A stretch of 64,000 bases of DNA from Nocardiopsis sp. CNR-923 (GCF_001942255.1 NZ_MKKC01000044.1:1-64000), one strand, 5' to 3'; shown: positions 29,317 to 39,696, numbered from the stretch's first letter. A program made the numbers and translations. Notes: generated by a model from the letters alone, not told the origin.

Positions 29317-31215
29317 CGAACTTCGGCTCCTCCGTCGTCCAGGTGGATGGTGTGGGTCCCGGGCTCCAGGTCCAGGTCGGCGGCGTGGGTTTGGCCGGAG
29401 GGGTCCCGCCAGCTCACGGTGACGGGCAGCGCGCCGCCGTCCGGGGCGGCCAGGTGCAGCGTGTCGGCGGAGACTCCGACGTGGCCGTTGGCGGGGAACA
29501 ACTGCCGTGTCTGGTGGGGCTGACCGCCCTCGCGGACGGTGACCTCGGCGCCGACGGCCGGGCGCCACTCCCCCTCGGCCGCGGACGCCGGGACGAGCAG
29601 GCGCAGGACGATGCCGGGCGGGGCTTCGGAAGCGTCGTTGATCAGGACCTGGGAGTTCTCCCACTGGTTGGCGACCACCGCGTCCAGGAGACCGTCGCCG
29701 TTGACGTCGCCCATCGCGTACGCGCGGGAGACCGCGGGGGCGTCCAGGCCGAGCGACGGCGCCAGGTCGACGAACCGGCCTTCCTCGTCACGCGCCCAGA
29801 ACGGGTTGTGCTCGTGGCCGGACAGGTCGTCCCCGGCCTGGAAGTTGGGCCACGCCCACGGATACCGCAGGAGCTGGTCGTTGCCCATGGCCAGTTCCTG
29901 GAGTTCGGCCCAGCGGTCGGTGTCGCCCTTGAGGAACCCGGTGGCCTGGACGAGTTCCTCGGTCCCGTCGTTGTCGAAGTCGCCCGCCTTGACGTCCCAC
30001 GCCCAACCGCTGCGGGACATGGCGAGCTCCTCACTGCGCTGTTCGTAGGGGACATCACCGTCGAGGAGGTCCCCGCCGTCGCCGGTGGGCACGAACGCGA
30101 AGTTGCTCTCGTGGAGGGCGAAGGGGCTGGTGATGTTGCTCACCACCATGGTCGGCAGGTCGGCCCCGGCGTCGTAGGTGAAGGCGATCCCCATGCCCTT
30201 GTAGGAGCCGTTGCCGAGGACGCTCGACTTGGGCGTGGACATGTCGCGGTCGCCGCGCACGGCCTCCAGCGACACCTCGCCGGGCGTGGAGCGGTTGACC
30301 AGGAGGTGGTCGTTGCCGAAGTCGTTGGCCAGGTAGATGTCGGGCACGCCGTTGCCGGTGAGGTCCTGGAACCCGACGGCCAGGGTCCATGCGGTGCTCG
30401 CCCGCTCGGGCAGGGCGGTGCTGGCGTCGGCGATGTCGGGCGGGGTGTCGGGCTCGCCGGTCGGCGTGGTGAGCAGGAGGTGGTTGCGCCCGGCGTTGGC
30501 GGCCAGGCCCATGCCGTCCTGCATCTGCATCCGGGTCTCGTCGTGGGCGTCGGGGTCCAGGACGCGCGCGCGTCGGGGAAGTAGTTGCCGACCAGCACGT
30601 CCAGACCTCCGGAGCCGTCCACGTCGGCGACGTTGAGCGCGGTGGTGTTCCACACCTGCATGGGCTCGACGAGCTCGTGCGCGGTGAAGTCGGCTGCGCT
30701 CGGCGCTCCCCCGTCCGCGCCGGAGTTGAGGAACAGCACCGGGGAGCGGCCCCAGTAGTAGACGATGAGGTCGGTGTCGCCGTCCTCGTCGAGGTCGGCG
30801 GGCACGCACCCCATGGGCGCCATCGTGTGGTCGTAGGGGAGCCGTCGGGGAGCAGCTCGGCTGCGGGGTAGGCGTCGGCGCCGCTGCCCGGAACCGCGCG
30901 CAGGGTCACGCTGTCGTCCCGGGGGTCGACGAGGCAGGCGTCCGCCGGGCGGCCGGCGCCGCTCAGGTCGGTGAGGGCCACCCCGGCGCCGACCGCGGAG
31001 ATCCAGGAGCGGAAGTGCTCCAGGTCCGGGGCGACGACGCGCTCGGTCCGGGCGTCGTCGGGGGCGGAGTTCAGGTCCAGGACGGCGAAGGAGAAGGGGT
31101 CGGCCAGCTCGGCGGCCTCCGCCCCGGTCGCGGACGGTCGAACGGTCATGGCCGCCAGGGCGCCCACGAGCACGGCGGCGATGGCGATTCTGGCCAGGCG
31201 GAACAACAACCGCAT
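29313..31215 (-). CDS. UnbV-like CRTAC1-family protein: FG-GAP/VCBS propeller plus ASPIC/UnbV domain (two frameshifts)
   Basis: About 634 residues, the usual UnbV length. ATG 31215 follows GAGG; residues 1-32 are a signal peptide. FG-GAP calcium loops follow in order: DLDEDGDTDLIVYYWG, DVDGSGGLDVLVGNYF, DLTGNGVPDIYLANDFG, DFDNDGTEELVQATGF and DVNGDGLLDAVVANQW, forming an extracellular beta-propeller. The last 110 residues (VGAEVTVREGG, FPANGHVGVSADTLHL, PVTVSWRDPSGQTH) are the ASPIC/UnbV domain. Frames change near 30830 and 30560; single inserted bases join all parts. First gene of a four-gene operon with ATGA overlaps. Its biochemical role in enediyne clusters is not known. Confidence 0.85.
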
Positions 31216-31587
31216 CAGCGTTCCTCGAAGGTGGGGGAGGTCGCGAGCGACCCGGGGCACAACGCCCATCGTGTGCGGGCGCCGAACCCCGTTCATCTTC
31301 AGGATTGCTCTGCGCCCCGAGGCACGCACGAAGCGCAAGGGAAGAGAAGCGGGCCCGCTCCGCCTCGCGATCCCATCTCGCCCACTATACTTTATTTAAA
31401 GATAGTAGAAGAAGCACATGCGGGTCCGCCCTGACGCGTGCGAACCCGCCATGAATCCATTGAGTGTGGCCTTTACATGGAAGTACTCGCATTCGGAAGT
31501 CAACTCGACGTCAGCGATCGCTCGTCCTCAGCTATATTAAATACTAGTATCGTGTGCTGTTAGTCGAACAACGACCGGGAGGCTTGG
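31216..31587. promoter_or_regulatory. Divergent AT-rich control region, UnbV operon / P450 operon
   Basis: A 372-base gap with no gene. Two AT-rich islands stand out from the GC-rich surroundings. At 31390-31401, CTTTA-TT-TAAAG is a perfect hyphenated palindrome flanked by CTATA and ATAG. At 31541-31550, ATACTAGTAT is a perfect 10-bp palindrome just after GCTATATTAA, about 40 bases before the P450 start. They probably mark the two divergent promoters and regulator sites. This is the left boundary of the biosynthetic genes. Confidence 0.55.
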
Positions 31588-32811
31588 ATGACCGCACCGC
31601 GCTTCGGCCCAGAGCCCGCCGAGGACATCCCCGCGTTCCCCCTGGCACGGAACTGCCCGTTCGCGCCTCCCGAGCCCTACGAACGGCGACGCGCCCGGAC
31701 CCCCGTCTCCCGCGTCCGGATGCTCGGCGGCAACGACGCCTGGTTGGTCACCCGGCACGAGGACGTACGGCGCGTCCTGTCCGATCCGCGGACCAGCGCC
31801 GACCGGCGCGCACCCGGCTTTCCACGCTTCGCTCCCGCGACCGAGGCCCAACGCCGCGCGTCGTTCTTCCGACCTCCGCTGAACTGGCAGGACCCTCCCG
31901 AGCACACACGGACCCGGCCCTGGCTCATGCGGGACTTCACCGCCCGCCGAGCGGAGCTGATGCGCCCCCGGATCGCGGAGGTCGTCGACGCGTGCCTGGA
32001 GGACATGCTGAGCACGGGGCCTCCCCTGGACCTGGTCCGCCACCTGGCCGATCCCGTGCCCTCGCGGGTGATCTGCGGGATCCTCGGAGTCCCCTACGAC
32101 GGCCACGAGCGGTTCGAGTCCGCGATCGCCGTGATGATGGACCGGACGGCCTCCGCCCCCCGGCGGGGCGGCGCGGCACGCGACGTCCGCTCACTCCTGG
32201 AGGCGGTCGTGGCCGACGCGGCGCGCGGCCGGGGCACGGGCCTCGTCGCCCGGCTCGTCGACGAGCAGGGCGCCGATGACCTGGACTCCGTGACCAGCTC
32301 CGCGTTCGTCCTCCTCGTCGCGGGACAGGTGACCACCTCCAACATGATCTCGCTCGGAACCCTGGCACTGCTGGAGCACCCCGACCAGCTCGCGCGGATG
32401 ACGTCCGACCCCGAACGCGTGCCCGCCGCCGTGGAGGAGCTGCTGCGCTACTGCTCGATCGTGGAGGCCGCGACCGCGCGCACGGCGACCGCCGACACCG
32501 TGGTGGGCGGCGTGACGGTCAGGGCCGGCGAGGGGATCGTGCCGGTGGTGCAGACCGCCAACCGCGACCCCGACGTCTTCGAGCGCCCCCACGAGCTGGA
32601 CATCGCCCGGCCCCCGCGAGCGCACCTGGCCTTCGGCCACGGACGCCACCGCTGCCTGGGCAGCGCACTGGCGCGCGTCGAGCTCCAGTGCGTGTTCGAG
32701 GCGCTCTTCCGGCGCATCCCGTCCCTGCGGGCGGCGGTCCCGCTGGACCGCGTGGCCTTCCGACGGGAGTCGAACATCTACGGCGTCCGGGAACTGCCCG
32801 TGACGTGGTGA
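31588..32811 (+). CDS. Cytochrome P450 (bacterial class I)
   Basis: A 407-residue soluble P450. Haem-binding loop FGHGRHRCLGSALARVE (Cys near residue 354), ExxR in AAVEELLRYC (about 290), and WQDPPEHTRTR near residue 100. In the I-helix the usual AGxD/ETT is VAGQVTTSN, so the acidic residue that helps proton delivery is replaced by valine while the threonines remain. That pattern occurs in some natural-product P450s with unusual chemistry. GGGAGG lies six bases before the ATG. First gene of a plus-strand set with the TylF-like methyltransferase and rmlA. The substrate, scaffold or sugar, cannot be told. Confidence 0.92.
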   Translation: MTAPRFGPEPAEDIPAFPLARNCPFAPPEPYERRRARTPVSRVRMLGGNDAWLVTRHEDVRRVLSDPRTSADRRAPGFPRFAPATEAQRRASFFRPPLNWQDPPEHTRTRPWLMRDFTARRAELMRPRIAEVVDACLEDMLSTGPPLDLVRHLADPVPSRVICGILGVPYDGHERFESAIAVMMDRTASAPRRGGAARDVRSLLEAVVADAARGRGTGLVARLVDEQGADDLDSVTSSAFVLLVAGQVTTSNMISLGTLALLEHPDQLARMTSDPERVPAAVEELLRYCSIVEAATARTATADTVVGGVTVRAGEGIVPVVQTANRDPDVFERPHELDIARPPRAHLAFGHGRHRCLGSALARVELQCVFEALFRRIPSLRAAVPLDRVAFRRESNIYGVRELPVTW

Positions 32812-32850
32812 ACCGGCTCGCGAGAGCACCGTACGGACGAAAGGATGTCC

Positions 32851-33635
32851 ATGAAGCGCAACGGTGGCACCGACCCCCGGGTCTTCCCGCACGACTCCGA
32901 CCACGAACTGGAGATGCGCCGTCGACTGGCCAAACTCCTGGCCGACACGCCGATCCCCGAGGAGGAGCTGGTCGACGCCCTCCCGCTGTACATGCGCAGG
33001 CAGCAGGTGGCCGACCTGCTGTCCATGGACGCCCTGTACCGCATGGTGCTCGACGTTCCGGGCGTCATCATGGAGTTCGGGGTGCGCCACGGGCGGCACG
33101 TCGGCGCGTTCACCGCCCTGCGGGGGGTGTACGAGCCCCACAATCCGTTCAGGAGAGTGGTCGGGTTCGACACGTTCACCGGCTTTCCCGACGTCAGCGA
33201 CGTGGACCGGGTGAGCCCGAGCGCCGTGGTGGGACGCTTCGCCCTGCCCGACGGCTACCCGGACCACCTGCGGGAGGTGATCGCCGCGCACGAGGAGGGC
33301 GACCACCTGCGGCACGTCAGCCGCAGGACGATCCTCGTGGAGGGGGACGTGCGGGAGACCCTGCCCCGCTACCTCGCCGACAATCCGCACACCGTCATCG
33401 CGCTGGCCTACTTCGACCTGGACGTGTACGAGCCCACCCGCGCCGCCCTGGAGCTGGTCCAGCCCTACCTGACCCGGGGCAGCGTGCTGGCGTTCGACGA
33501 GCTCGACCACCCCAAGTGGCCGGGCGAGAACCTGGCGATGCGCGAGACGCTCGGACTGGACGCGGCCGAGATCCGGCTCCTGCCCGGGCGTCAGCGCCCG
33601 CCTACCTCCGCTGGCCGGGGCGGCGGGACTCATGA
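32851..33635 (+). CDS. TylF/CalS11-type NDP-sugar O-methyltransferase (frameshift near the end)
   Basis: About 261 residues. TylF-family enzymes are SAM- and metal-dependent methyltransferases for hydroxyls of deoxysugars, either free nucleotide sugars (CalS11) or attached. VIMEFGVRHGRHVGAFTALR is the SAM motif I region, VVGFDTFTGFPDVSDVD motif II, ALAYFDLDVYEPTRAALE the metal-binding acidic residues, and VLAFDELDHPKWPGE the catalytic aspartate region. The last dozen codons need one missing G near 33598 (CCCGGCCTAC) to read AYLRWPGRRDS and stop at 33635, which overlaps the rmlA start (ATGA). ATG 32851 is preferred because AAGGA precedes it at a good distance. Confidence 0.82.
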
Positions 33636-34549
33636 GGGGCATCGTCCTCGCCGGAGGGCACGGCACCCGCCTGGCGCCGAGTACCCAGGCGACCTCCAAG
33701 CACCTGTTCCCGGTCTACGACAAACCCCTGGTCTACTATCCGATCGCCACGCTGATGCTCACCGGGATCCGGGAGATCCTCGTCATCGCCACCCCTCGGG
33801 ACCTGCCCAGGTACCGGTCCGCCCTCGGGGACGGCACGCGACTGGGCATCGCCCTCTCCTATGCCGCCCAGGAACGGCCCAACGGCCTGGCCGAGGCGCT
33901 GACCATCGGCGCCGGGTTCGTCGGCGACGACGACGTCGCGCTGATCCTGGGCGACAACGTCTTCCACGGCCCCGAACTCGCGGACCTGCTCCGCGCCCAG
34001 GCCGGGCACCTCGACGGGTGCGTCCTGTTCGGCAGCCCGGTGGCCGACCCCCGCCGGTACGGAGTCGCCGAGGTGGACGCGTCGGGCCGCCTGGTGTCCA
34101 TCGAGGAGAAGCCGGAACGTCCGCGCTCACGCACGGCCGTCACCGGCCTGTACCTGTACGACAACGACGTCCTGGACATCGCCGCGCGCGTGCGCCCCTC
34201 CGACCGGGGGGAACTGGAGATCACCGACGTCAACCGCGCCTACGTCGCACGGGGACGCGCGCGGCTGGTGGACCTCGGCTCCGACGTCGCCTGGTTGGAC
34301 GCCGGAACCGAGGACTCGCTGTTGGAGGCCGCGACGCTGGTGCGGGACGTCCACCGCCGCGAGGGCGTACGCGTCGCCTGCCTGGAGGAGACGGCGCTGC
34401 GCATGGGCTTCATCGACGCCGAGGCCTGCCTGGACCTGGGCGCCGGGCTGGGCGCCTGCCCCTACGGGGAGTACGTCAGGCGGGTCGGCCTGCGTGCCCT
34501 GTCGCAGCGGAGACGGCCCGCAGGCACCACGTGGTCGAGGGCAGGATGA
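33632..34549 (+). CDS. rmlA: Glucose-1-phosphate thymidylyltransferase
   Basis: A 305-residue nucleotidyltransferase making dTDP-glucose from dTTP and glucose 1-phosphate, the entry to 6-deoxysugars. The signature GIVLAGGHGTRLAPSTQATS, with K in SKHLFPVYDKPLVYYPI, ILGDNVFHG (Asp/Mg site), RYGVAEVDASGRLVSIEEKP and WLDAGTEDSLLEA all match. The start overlaps the upstream stop by four bases. The frame runs past the usual RmlA end (after GEYVRRVGLRAL) for about 17 more residues, overlapping the convergent methyltransferase gene by 74 bases; the true stop may lie slightly earlier if a base is missing. It serves the deoxysugar genes of this cluster. Confidence 0.93.
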   Translation: MRGIVLAGGHGTRLAPSTQATSKHLFPVYDKPLVYYPIATLMLTGIREILVIATPRDLPRYRSALGDGTRLGIALSYAAQERPNGLAEALTIGAGFVGDDDVALILGDNVFHGPELADLLRAQAGHLDGCVLFGSPVADPRRYGVAEVDASGRLVSIEEKPERPRSRTAVTGLYLYDNDVLDIAARVRPSDRGELEITDVNRAYVARGRARLVDLGSDVAWLDAGTEDSLLEAATLVRDVHRREGVRVACLEETALRMGFIDAEACLDLGAGLGACPYGEYVRRVGLRALSQRRRPAGTTWSRAG

Positions 34550-35366
34550 CACTCGAACCGTCGCCGTGGGCTTCGCGCACCGCGTCGGAGACGGCCCGCC
34601 ACACGCGCGGGTCGTCCTCCCCGCCGCAGCGGTCGCGCACGGCACGCAGCAGGACGGGCGGGGCCACGTCCCGGCTGAACCGGGCGTAGTCCTCGGGGGT
34701 CGCCCACTCGAAGGGGACGACGGTCTCGGTCACCGACACCTGTGCGAATCCGGCCGCCTCCAGCTCCCGCGCCGCCTGGCCGGGGTCCGACATCGCGAAG
34801 GGGCCCGGGGCGTCCGGCGGCGGAGGCGGGAGCTCCAACACCTCACTGACCACGGAGAAGCCCAACGACATCACCGGCGCCACGGACGGCGGGCCCCACA
34901 CGGCGGCGGCCAGGGTACCGCCCGGGACGAGCAGGTCCGCGAGGGACCTGAGCATGGCCCCCCGGTCGACCGCGAACACCAGCCCCCAGCGGCTGAGGAC
35001 GACGTCGAAGGAGCCGGGCGGACGGTCGATCGCCTCCAGGTCCGCGACGGCGAACTCGACGTTCTCCCGTCCCCGGGCACGCCGCCGCGCCACGTCCAGC
35101 ATCCCTGGTGAGATGTCGACGCCCAGGACGCTTCCCCGCGCGCCGACGGCCTCGGCCGCGGTCAGGGCGGGTTCGCCCACGCCGGTCGCCACGTCCAGGA
35201 CCCGCTGTCCGGGACCGACGTCGCCCAAGTCCAGGAGTCGGCGGGTCACCTCCGCCGCGCCCCGCTCGAAGTCGTCGGACCACGCGTCCCACCCCGCGCT
35301 GATCGCGTCCCACGTGGCACGCTGGCCCTGCTTGACGGAGTCCGGATCGAGTCGTTGCGTCGTCAC
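34476..35366 (-). CDS. Class I SAM-dependent methyltransferase (UbiE/Coq5-like)
   Basis: A 296-residue cytoplasmic methyltransferase. Motif I is VLDVATGVGEPALTAAEA (about residues 58-75), motif II LGVDISPGMLDVARRRA, the acidic VADLEAID, and post-motif FDVVLSRWGLVFAVDRGAM. The N-terminal RATWDAISAGWDAWSDDFERG helix resembles UbiE-like small-molecule methyltransferases. It starts three bases after the rmlB stop and is the last gene of the cysteine desulfurase - CGS-like - rmlB operon. Substrate unknown; a sugar or scaffold hydroxyl, carbon or thiol are all possible. Confidence 0.85.
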   Translation of the reverse strand: MTTQRLDPDSVKQGQRATWDAISAGWDAWSDDFERGAAEVTRRLLDLGDVGPGQRVLDVATGVGEPALTAAEAVGARGSVLGVDISPGMLDVARRRARGRENVEFAVADLEAIDRPPGSFDVVLSRWGLVFAVDRGAMLRSLADLLVPGGTLAAAVWGPPSVAPVMSLGFSVVSEVLELPPPPPDAPGPFAMSDPGQAARELEAAGFAQVSVTETVVPFEWATPEDYARFSRDVAPPVLLRAVRDRCGGEDDPRVWRAVSDAVREAHGDGSSVILPSTTWCLRAVSAATGHAGRPA

Positions 35367-35369
35367 GGG

Positions 35370-36355
35370 CTACCTCCCGGTTGTCTGGACGGACGTGAGC
35401 GGTCGCCACCACGCCGGGTTGTCGCGGTACCAGTCGACCGTCGCGGCGATCCCGTCGCCGACCTCGACGGAAGGCGCGAACCCGAGCTCGGCGCGGATCC
35501 TGCGCCAGTCGACGGAGTAGCGCCGGTCGTGCCCGCTGCGGTCGCCGACGTGGTCGACCTGGTCGCGGCCCCGGCCGCACGCGGCGAGCAGGAGGTCGAC
35601 CATCTCCCCGTTGGTCATCGCCGTGCCGCCGACGTTGTAGACGCGCCCGGCGCGGCCGGCCACGAGCACCCGGTGCACGGCGTCGCACAGATCGTCCACG
35701 TGCACCCACTCCCGCACATGCCGGCCGTCCCCGTACAGCGGCACCCGGCCCCCGTCGAGCAGCCGGGTGATCGCCAGGGAGACCAGTTTCTCCGGGTACT
35801 GGTAGGCCCGTACCCATTGCAGCTGCGCAGGATCCGCACGTCCATCCCGTGTGTGCGGTGGTAGGAGAGAGCGAGCAGGTCCGCGGCGGCCTTGGAGGCC
35901 GAGTACGGGGAACTGGGCCGCAGTGCGGCGTCCTCCGCGCACGCCCCGGAGCGCACCGATCCGTAGACCTCGTCCGTGGACACGTGGACAAAGGGGCGGG
36001 CGCCGCGGTGGAGCGCGGCGTCCAACAGCGTCTGGGTGCCCAGCACGTTGGAGACGACGAACTCCTGCGAGGCCTGGATGGAGCGGTCCACGTGCGACTC
36101 GGCGGCGAAGTGGACGACGGCGTCGTGCGCCGCGACCAGGTCGTGGACCAGGGCGGCGTCGGTGACGTCCCCGCGGACGAAGGAGAAGGCCGGATCGTCC
36201 TGGACCGGCGCCAGGTTGGCCCGGTTCCCCGCGTAGGTGAGCTTGTCGAGCACGGTCACCCGCCGCGGCCGTGCGGCCCCGGGGACCGGGCCGAGCAGGC
36301 GGCGCACGTAGTTCGAGCCGATGAATCCGGCCGCACCGGTGACGAGGATCCTCAT
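35370..36355 (-). CDS. rmlB: dTDP-glucose 4,6-dehydratase (one frameshift)
   Basis: About 328 residues. An extended SDR converting dTDP-glucose to dTDP-4-keto-6-deoxyglucose. TGAAGFIGSNYVRRLL binds NAD, FAAESHVDRSIQ is the family signature, VSTDEVYGSV carries the Thr-Asp-Glu triad, and SPYSASKAAADLLALSYHRT has Tyr-x3-Lys. The frame changes near 35820 at the conserved NGYGPYQYPEKLVSLAI: the raw sequence reads GGGCCTAC where GGGCCCTAC is expected. ATG 36355 overlaps the upstream stop (ATGA). Cotranscribed with the sulfur enzymes upstream, which links sulfur chemistry to the sugar pathway. Confidence 0.93.
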
Positions 36356-37517
36356 GTCGTGGCCCGCCCCCGCCTCCGCGGCGCGAGCCCCGCCGGTCGC
36401 CCCGTGCCGTCGAGCGCCGTGTGGAGGTCCTCGACGAGGTCCGTCGGGTCCTCGATCCCGACCGACATCCGCACGAGCCGGTCGGTGATGCCCAGTTCGG
36501 CGCGGACCTTCGGGGCCAGTCCCGCGTGCGTCGACCGGGCCGGGCACGTGACGAGCGACTGGACGCCGCCGAGGCTGACCGCGCTGGAGAAGAGCCGCAG
36601 CCGCGAGAACAGCTCCGCGGGGTCGCCCGGGCACTCGAAGATCAGGACCGACCCGGGGCCGCTCATCTGCCGCCGCGCCACGTCGTGCTGGGGGTGGTCG
36701 GCCAGTCCCGGGTAGCGGACGGGCAGTCCGGCGCCGACCAACGCGTCCGCGAGCACCCGGGCGTTGTCGACCTGCCGGGCCACGCGCAACGACAGCGTCT
36801 TGAGTCCGCGGTGCACGAGGTAGCAGTCGAAGCGCCCGGGACCGCGCCGACCGCGGTGCGGTGGGCCAGGAACCTGTCGTGCAGGTCCGCACGACGGCAG
36901 ACCAGCGCTCCGCCGAGCACGTCGGAGTGCCCGGCGATCGACTTGGTCGTGCTGTACAGGCACACGTCCGCCCCCAGGTCCAGCGGCCGTTGCAGGACGG
37001 GGCTGGCCAGGGTGTTGTCGACCACGACGACCGCCCCCGACCGCCTGGCCAGCGGACCGAGCCGCGCCAGGTCGGCGATCTTGAGGAGGGGGTTGGTCGG
37101 CGCCTCGATCCAGACCATGTCGGCGCCGTCGGACAGCGCCGTGCGCACGGCCGCCGGGTCGGTCAGGTCGACGTGGTCCACGGTGACCCCGCGCCCCGCG
37201 AGCAGGCCGAAGAGCGCTCGGGTGCCACCGTAGACGTCGTCGGAGGCCACGAGCCGACCGCCCGGCGGGACGAGCGACAGGACGGTCTCGCCCGCGGCCT
37301 GGCCGGAGGAGTGGACGGTGGCGAAGGGCGCGTCCTCCAGGAAGGCCAGGGTGCGCTCCAGCGCCTCCCGGGTCGGGTTCTCGCTCCGGGTGTAGAAGTA
37401 GCGGGGCTGTTCCTGCCACCGGGTGTCGTAGGTCGCGGCCAGGTGGAGCGGCGGAACCGTCGCGCCGGTGGCGTCGGGATCGCTGCCGGACTGGAGGAGC
37501 CGGGTGTCGAAGCGCAT
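36352..37517 (-). CDS. Cys/Met-metabolism PLP enzyme (cystathionine gamma-synthase/lyase family; one frameshift)
   Basis: About 388 residues. The fold type I gamma-family includes cystathionine synthases and lyases and methionine gamma-lyase; CalE6 of the calicheamicin cluster belongs here and donates sulfur. It has YFYTRSENPTREALE (PLP phosphate and Tyr), VWIEAPTNPLLKIADL, VVVVDNTLASPVLQRPLDLG (Asp) and the PLP lysine in YSTTKSIAGHSDVLGGAL. Near 36835 one missing C (GGGCCGC) shifts the frame; then RGLKTLSLRVARQ and SLGGVQSLVTCPARSTHAGL follow as expected. Stop overlaps rmlB start. Whether it makes or cleaves C-S bonds cannot be told. Confidence 0.88.
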
Positions 37518-37518
37518 G

Positions 37519-38795
37519 TCAGACGAACCGCGTGTTCGGTCGCTCGGCCGTCCACTCCCCCGGCCGAACCGTGCGCAACGCCGCGACCAGGCGGTCGACC
37601 TCGTCCAGGGTGTTGTAGACGCCGAAGGAGACCCGGACGGTGCCGACCAGTCCGAGGTCGTCCAGGAAGGTGCTCGCACAGTGCACGCCGCTGCGCACGG
37701 CCACTCCGTGCCGGTCGAGGTGTCCGCCCACGTCGTAGGGGTGGACGCCGTCGACGACGAGCGAGACGATACCGCTGGGGTCGGCCGCGGGGTCGCCCAC
37801 GACGCGGACGCCGGCGAGACCGTCGAGCGCGCGGACCGTGTGGCGCACGAGCTCCGCGTCGTGCTCGCGTACGGCGTCCCAGCCCAGATCCCGCACGTAG
37901 CGCAGCGCGGCGGCGAGGCCGACCGCGGATGCCACGTCCGGGGTGCCCGCCTCCAGCCGGGCGGGAACGGGGACGTAGGAGACCGGCCGGTCGGGACTGA
38001 CCCCCTTCACCGTCCCTCCCCCGACCTGGTAGGGGGGCAGCTCGCTGAGCAGCTCGCGTCGGCCGTACAGCACGCCCACGCCCATCGGTCCGTAGACCTT
38101 GTGGCCGGAGAAGCAGTAGAAGTCGGCGCCCAGCTCCTGGACGTCCACCGGCCGGTGCGGAACGGCCTGGGCGCGTCGACCACGACGGGGACGCCGTGGC
38201 GGTGCGCGTCGGCGATCATCGCGCGCACCGGGTTGACGGTCCCGAGCACGTTCGAGACGTGGGCGACGGCGGCGAGGCGCACCCGCGGACCGAGTGCCGC
38301 GTTGAAGTCCGCCGCCTCGACGCGCCCGCGCGCGTTGACCGGGACCGTCACGAGTTCGGCGCCGACGCGCTCGCAGAGTCGGCGCCAGGGAAGCAGGTTG
38401 GAGTTGTGCTCCATGCCGGTGACGACCACCTGGTCGCCCGCTCCGACGACACGGGCGCCGAAGACCTCGGCCAGCAGGTTGGTCGCGGCGGTCGTGCCCT
38501 GGGTGAACACGATCTCGTCGGGGTGCCGGGCGCCGAGGACCTCGCGCACGTACCCGCGCGCCTGCTCGTAGCGTTCGGTCGCGGTCATGCTCAACCCGTA
38601 GTGGCCGCGCCCGATGTTGCTGTTGGCCGTGGAGTAGTGCCCGACGATCGCGTCCAGGACTGCGCGGGGCTTGTGGGTGGTGGCGGCGTTGTCGAGGTAG
38701 GTGAGGGGCGGACCGTCGTGGCGGGTCGCGAGGATCGGGAAGTCGTCGCGCACGCCGAGGCGCGGACGTCCCTGCGTGGGAGTGACGCGGTTCAC
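37519..38795 (-). CDS. Cysteine desulfurase, SufS/class V type (one frameshift)
   Basis: About 425 residues. Removes sulfur from cysteine as an enzyme persulfide. TYLDNAATTHKPRAVLDAI is the class V N-terminus, TQGTTAATNLLAEVFG and GMEHNSNLLPW contact PLP, VVVDA...QAVPHR leads to FSGHKVYGPMGVGVLYG with the PLP lysine, and RSGVHCASTF holds the persulfide-forming cysteine. The frame shift is near 38170. GTG start at 38795. First gene of an operon with the CGS-like enzyme (one base apart), rmlB and a methyltransferase. No IscU/SufU scaffold is nearby, so it probably feeds the local ThiS-like carrier or another acceptor rather than Fe-S assembly. Confidence 0.88.
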
Positions 38796-39010
38796 GCGGG
38801 CACCGCCTCTCCGGGCAGGCCACGACGGGGCGACGAGAGCTTGAAATCAATGTAGCGATGTGGGCGAACGATTGGGCGAGACATGCCTCAGCCACCATCT
38901 TCCATACAGATGATCACAGGGACCGCTGCCTACACCCTGGCACATTACCACTTAATTTTAAAGCGCCTGGAGTCGACCGATGGCGCGCCGCCCTCGTCGC
39001 CGGGACCCCG

Positions 39011-39696
39011 TCACACGGCCCCGGCGACCCGTTCGCGCACGCCCGTCGAAGCGCCGGTGAGCCCCAGGAGGGCGATGGCCCGCTGGACCGCCTGCTCGTC
39101 GCCCTCAAGCGAGAGTTGGCCGCTCACCACCGCCATGAGGGGGTTGAGGTTGCCCGAGCCGATCTCCACGAACGTCCGCGCGTCGGTGACCGCGACCATC
39201 GCCGGCGCCTCGCACCGCCCCTCGTGCGCGGTGGCGCGCCCGTCCTCGACCCGGATGTGGAAGTCCGAACCGTCGACGCGGAACTCGTAGCACTCGTCGA
39301 CGCGCCCACCCGCGATGCGTCGATCATGGACTGGACCGCCAGGAACCCCCAACCCGGGCGGACCTCCTCGTCCCCGGTGGGCGCCCCGAGGTGTTCCAGG
39401 CCCCAGTGCGCGATCTGGAGAACCGGGGCCCGCAGACTCTCCCCGTGCTCGGTGAGCTCGTACCCGCGCTCGTTGCCCCCCGACACCTTGCGAAGCACCC
39501 CGTGCTCGGTCAGGAACTTCAGACGCTCGGCCAGGAGATTGGTGCCGATCCCCGGAAGCGCTTCGAGCAGGTCGCGGTAGCGTGCCGGGCCGATGAGCAG
39601 TTCCCGCACGATCAGGAGCGTCCAACGCTCCCCGATGATGTCCAACGCCGAGGCCAGACCGCAGTACTGGTTGTACCTTCGCCGAGATCGACTCAC
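39011..39696 (-). CDS. HxlR-type regulator with C-terminal SCP2-like domain (one frameshift)
   Basis: About 229 residues. Residues 5-110 are an HxlR winged helix: CGLASALDIIGERWTLLIVR, GPARYRDLLEALPGIGTNLL, and RKVSGGNERGYELTEHG. After a frame change near 39310 a second domain of about 95 residues follows (CYEFRVDGSDFHIRVEDG, LNPLMAVVSGQLSLEGDEQA), resembling SCP2 sterol-binding folds, probably the ligand sensor. The promoter side (39700-39750) is AT-rich, including TCTAGATC and TTAGAAAGTAG on the reverse strand. A likely cluster-situated regulator. Confidence 0.82.

Noticed and set aside
37519-38795. The cysteine desulfurase as part of a Suf Fe-S operon
   Set aside because: No sufB, C, D, U or iscU neighbours; it is cotranscribed with a CGS-like enzyme and rmlB.
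38796-39010. A small gene in the AT-rich gap before the desulfurase operon
   Set aside because: Short frames lack ribosome sites and any plausible composition; the gap fits a promoter region.
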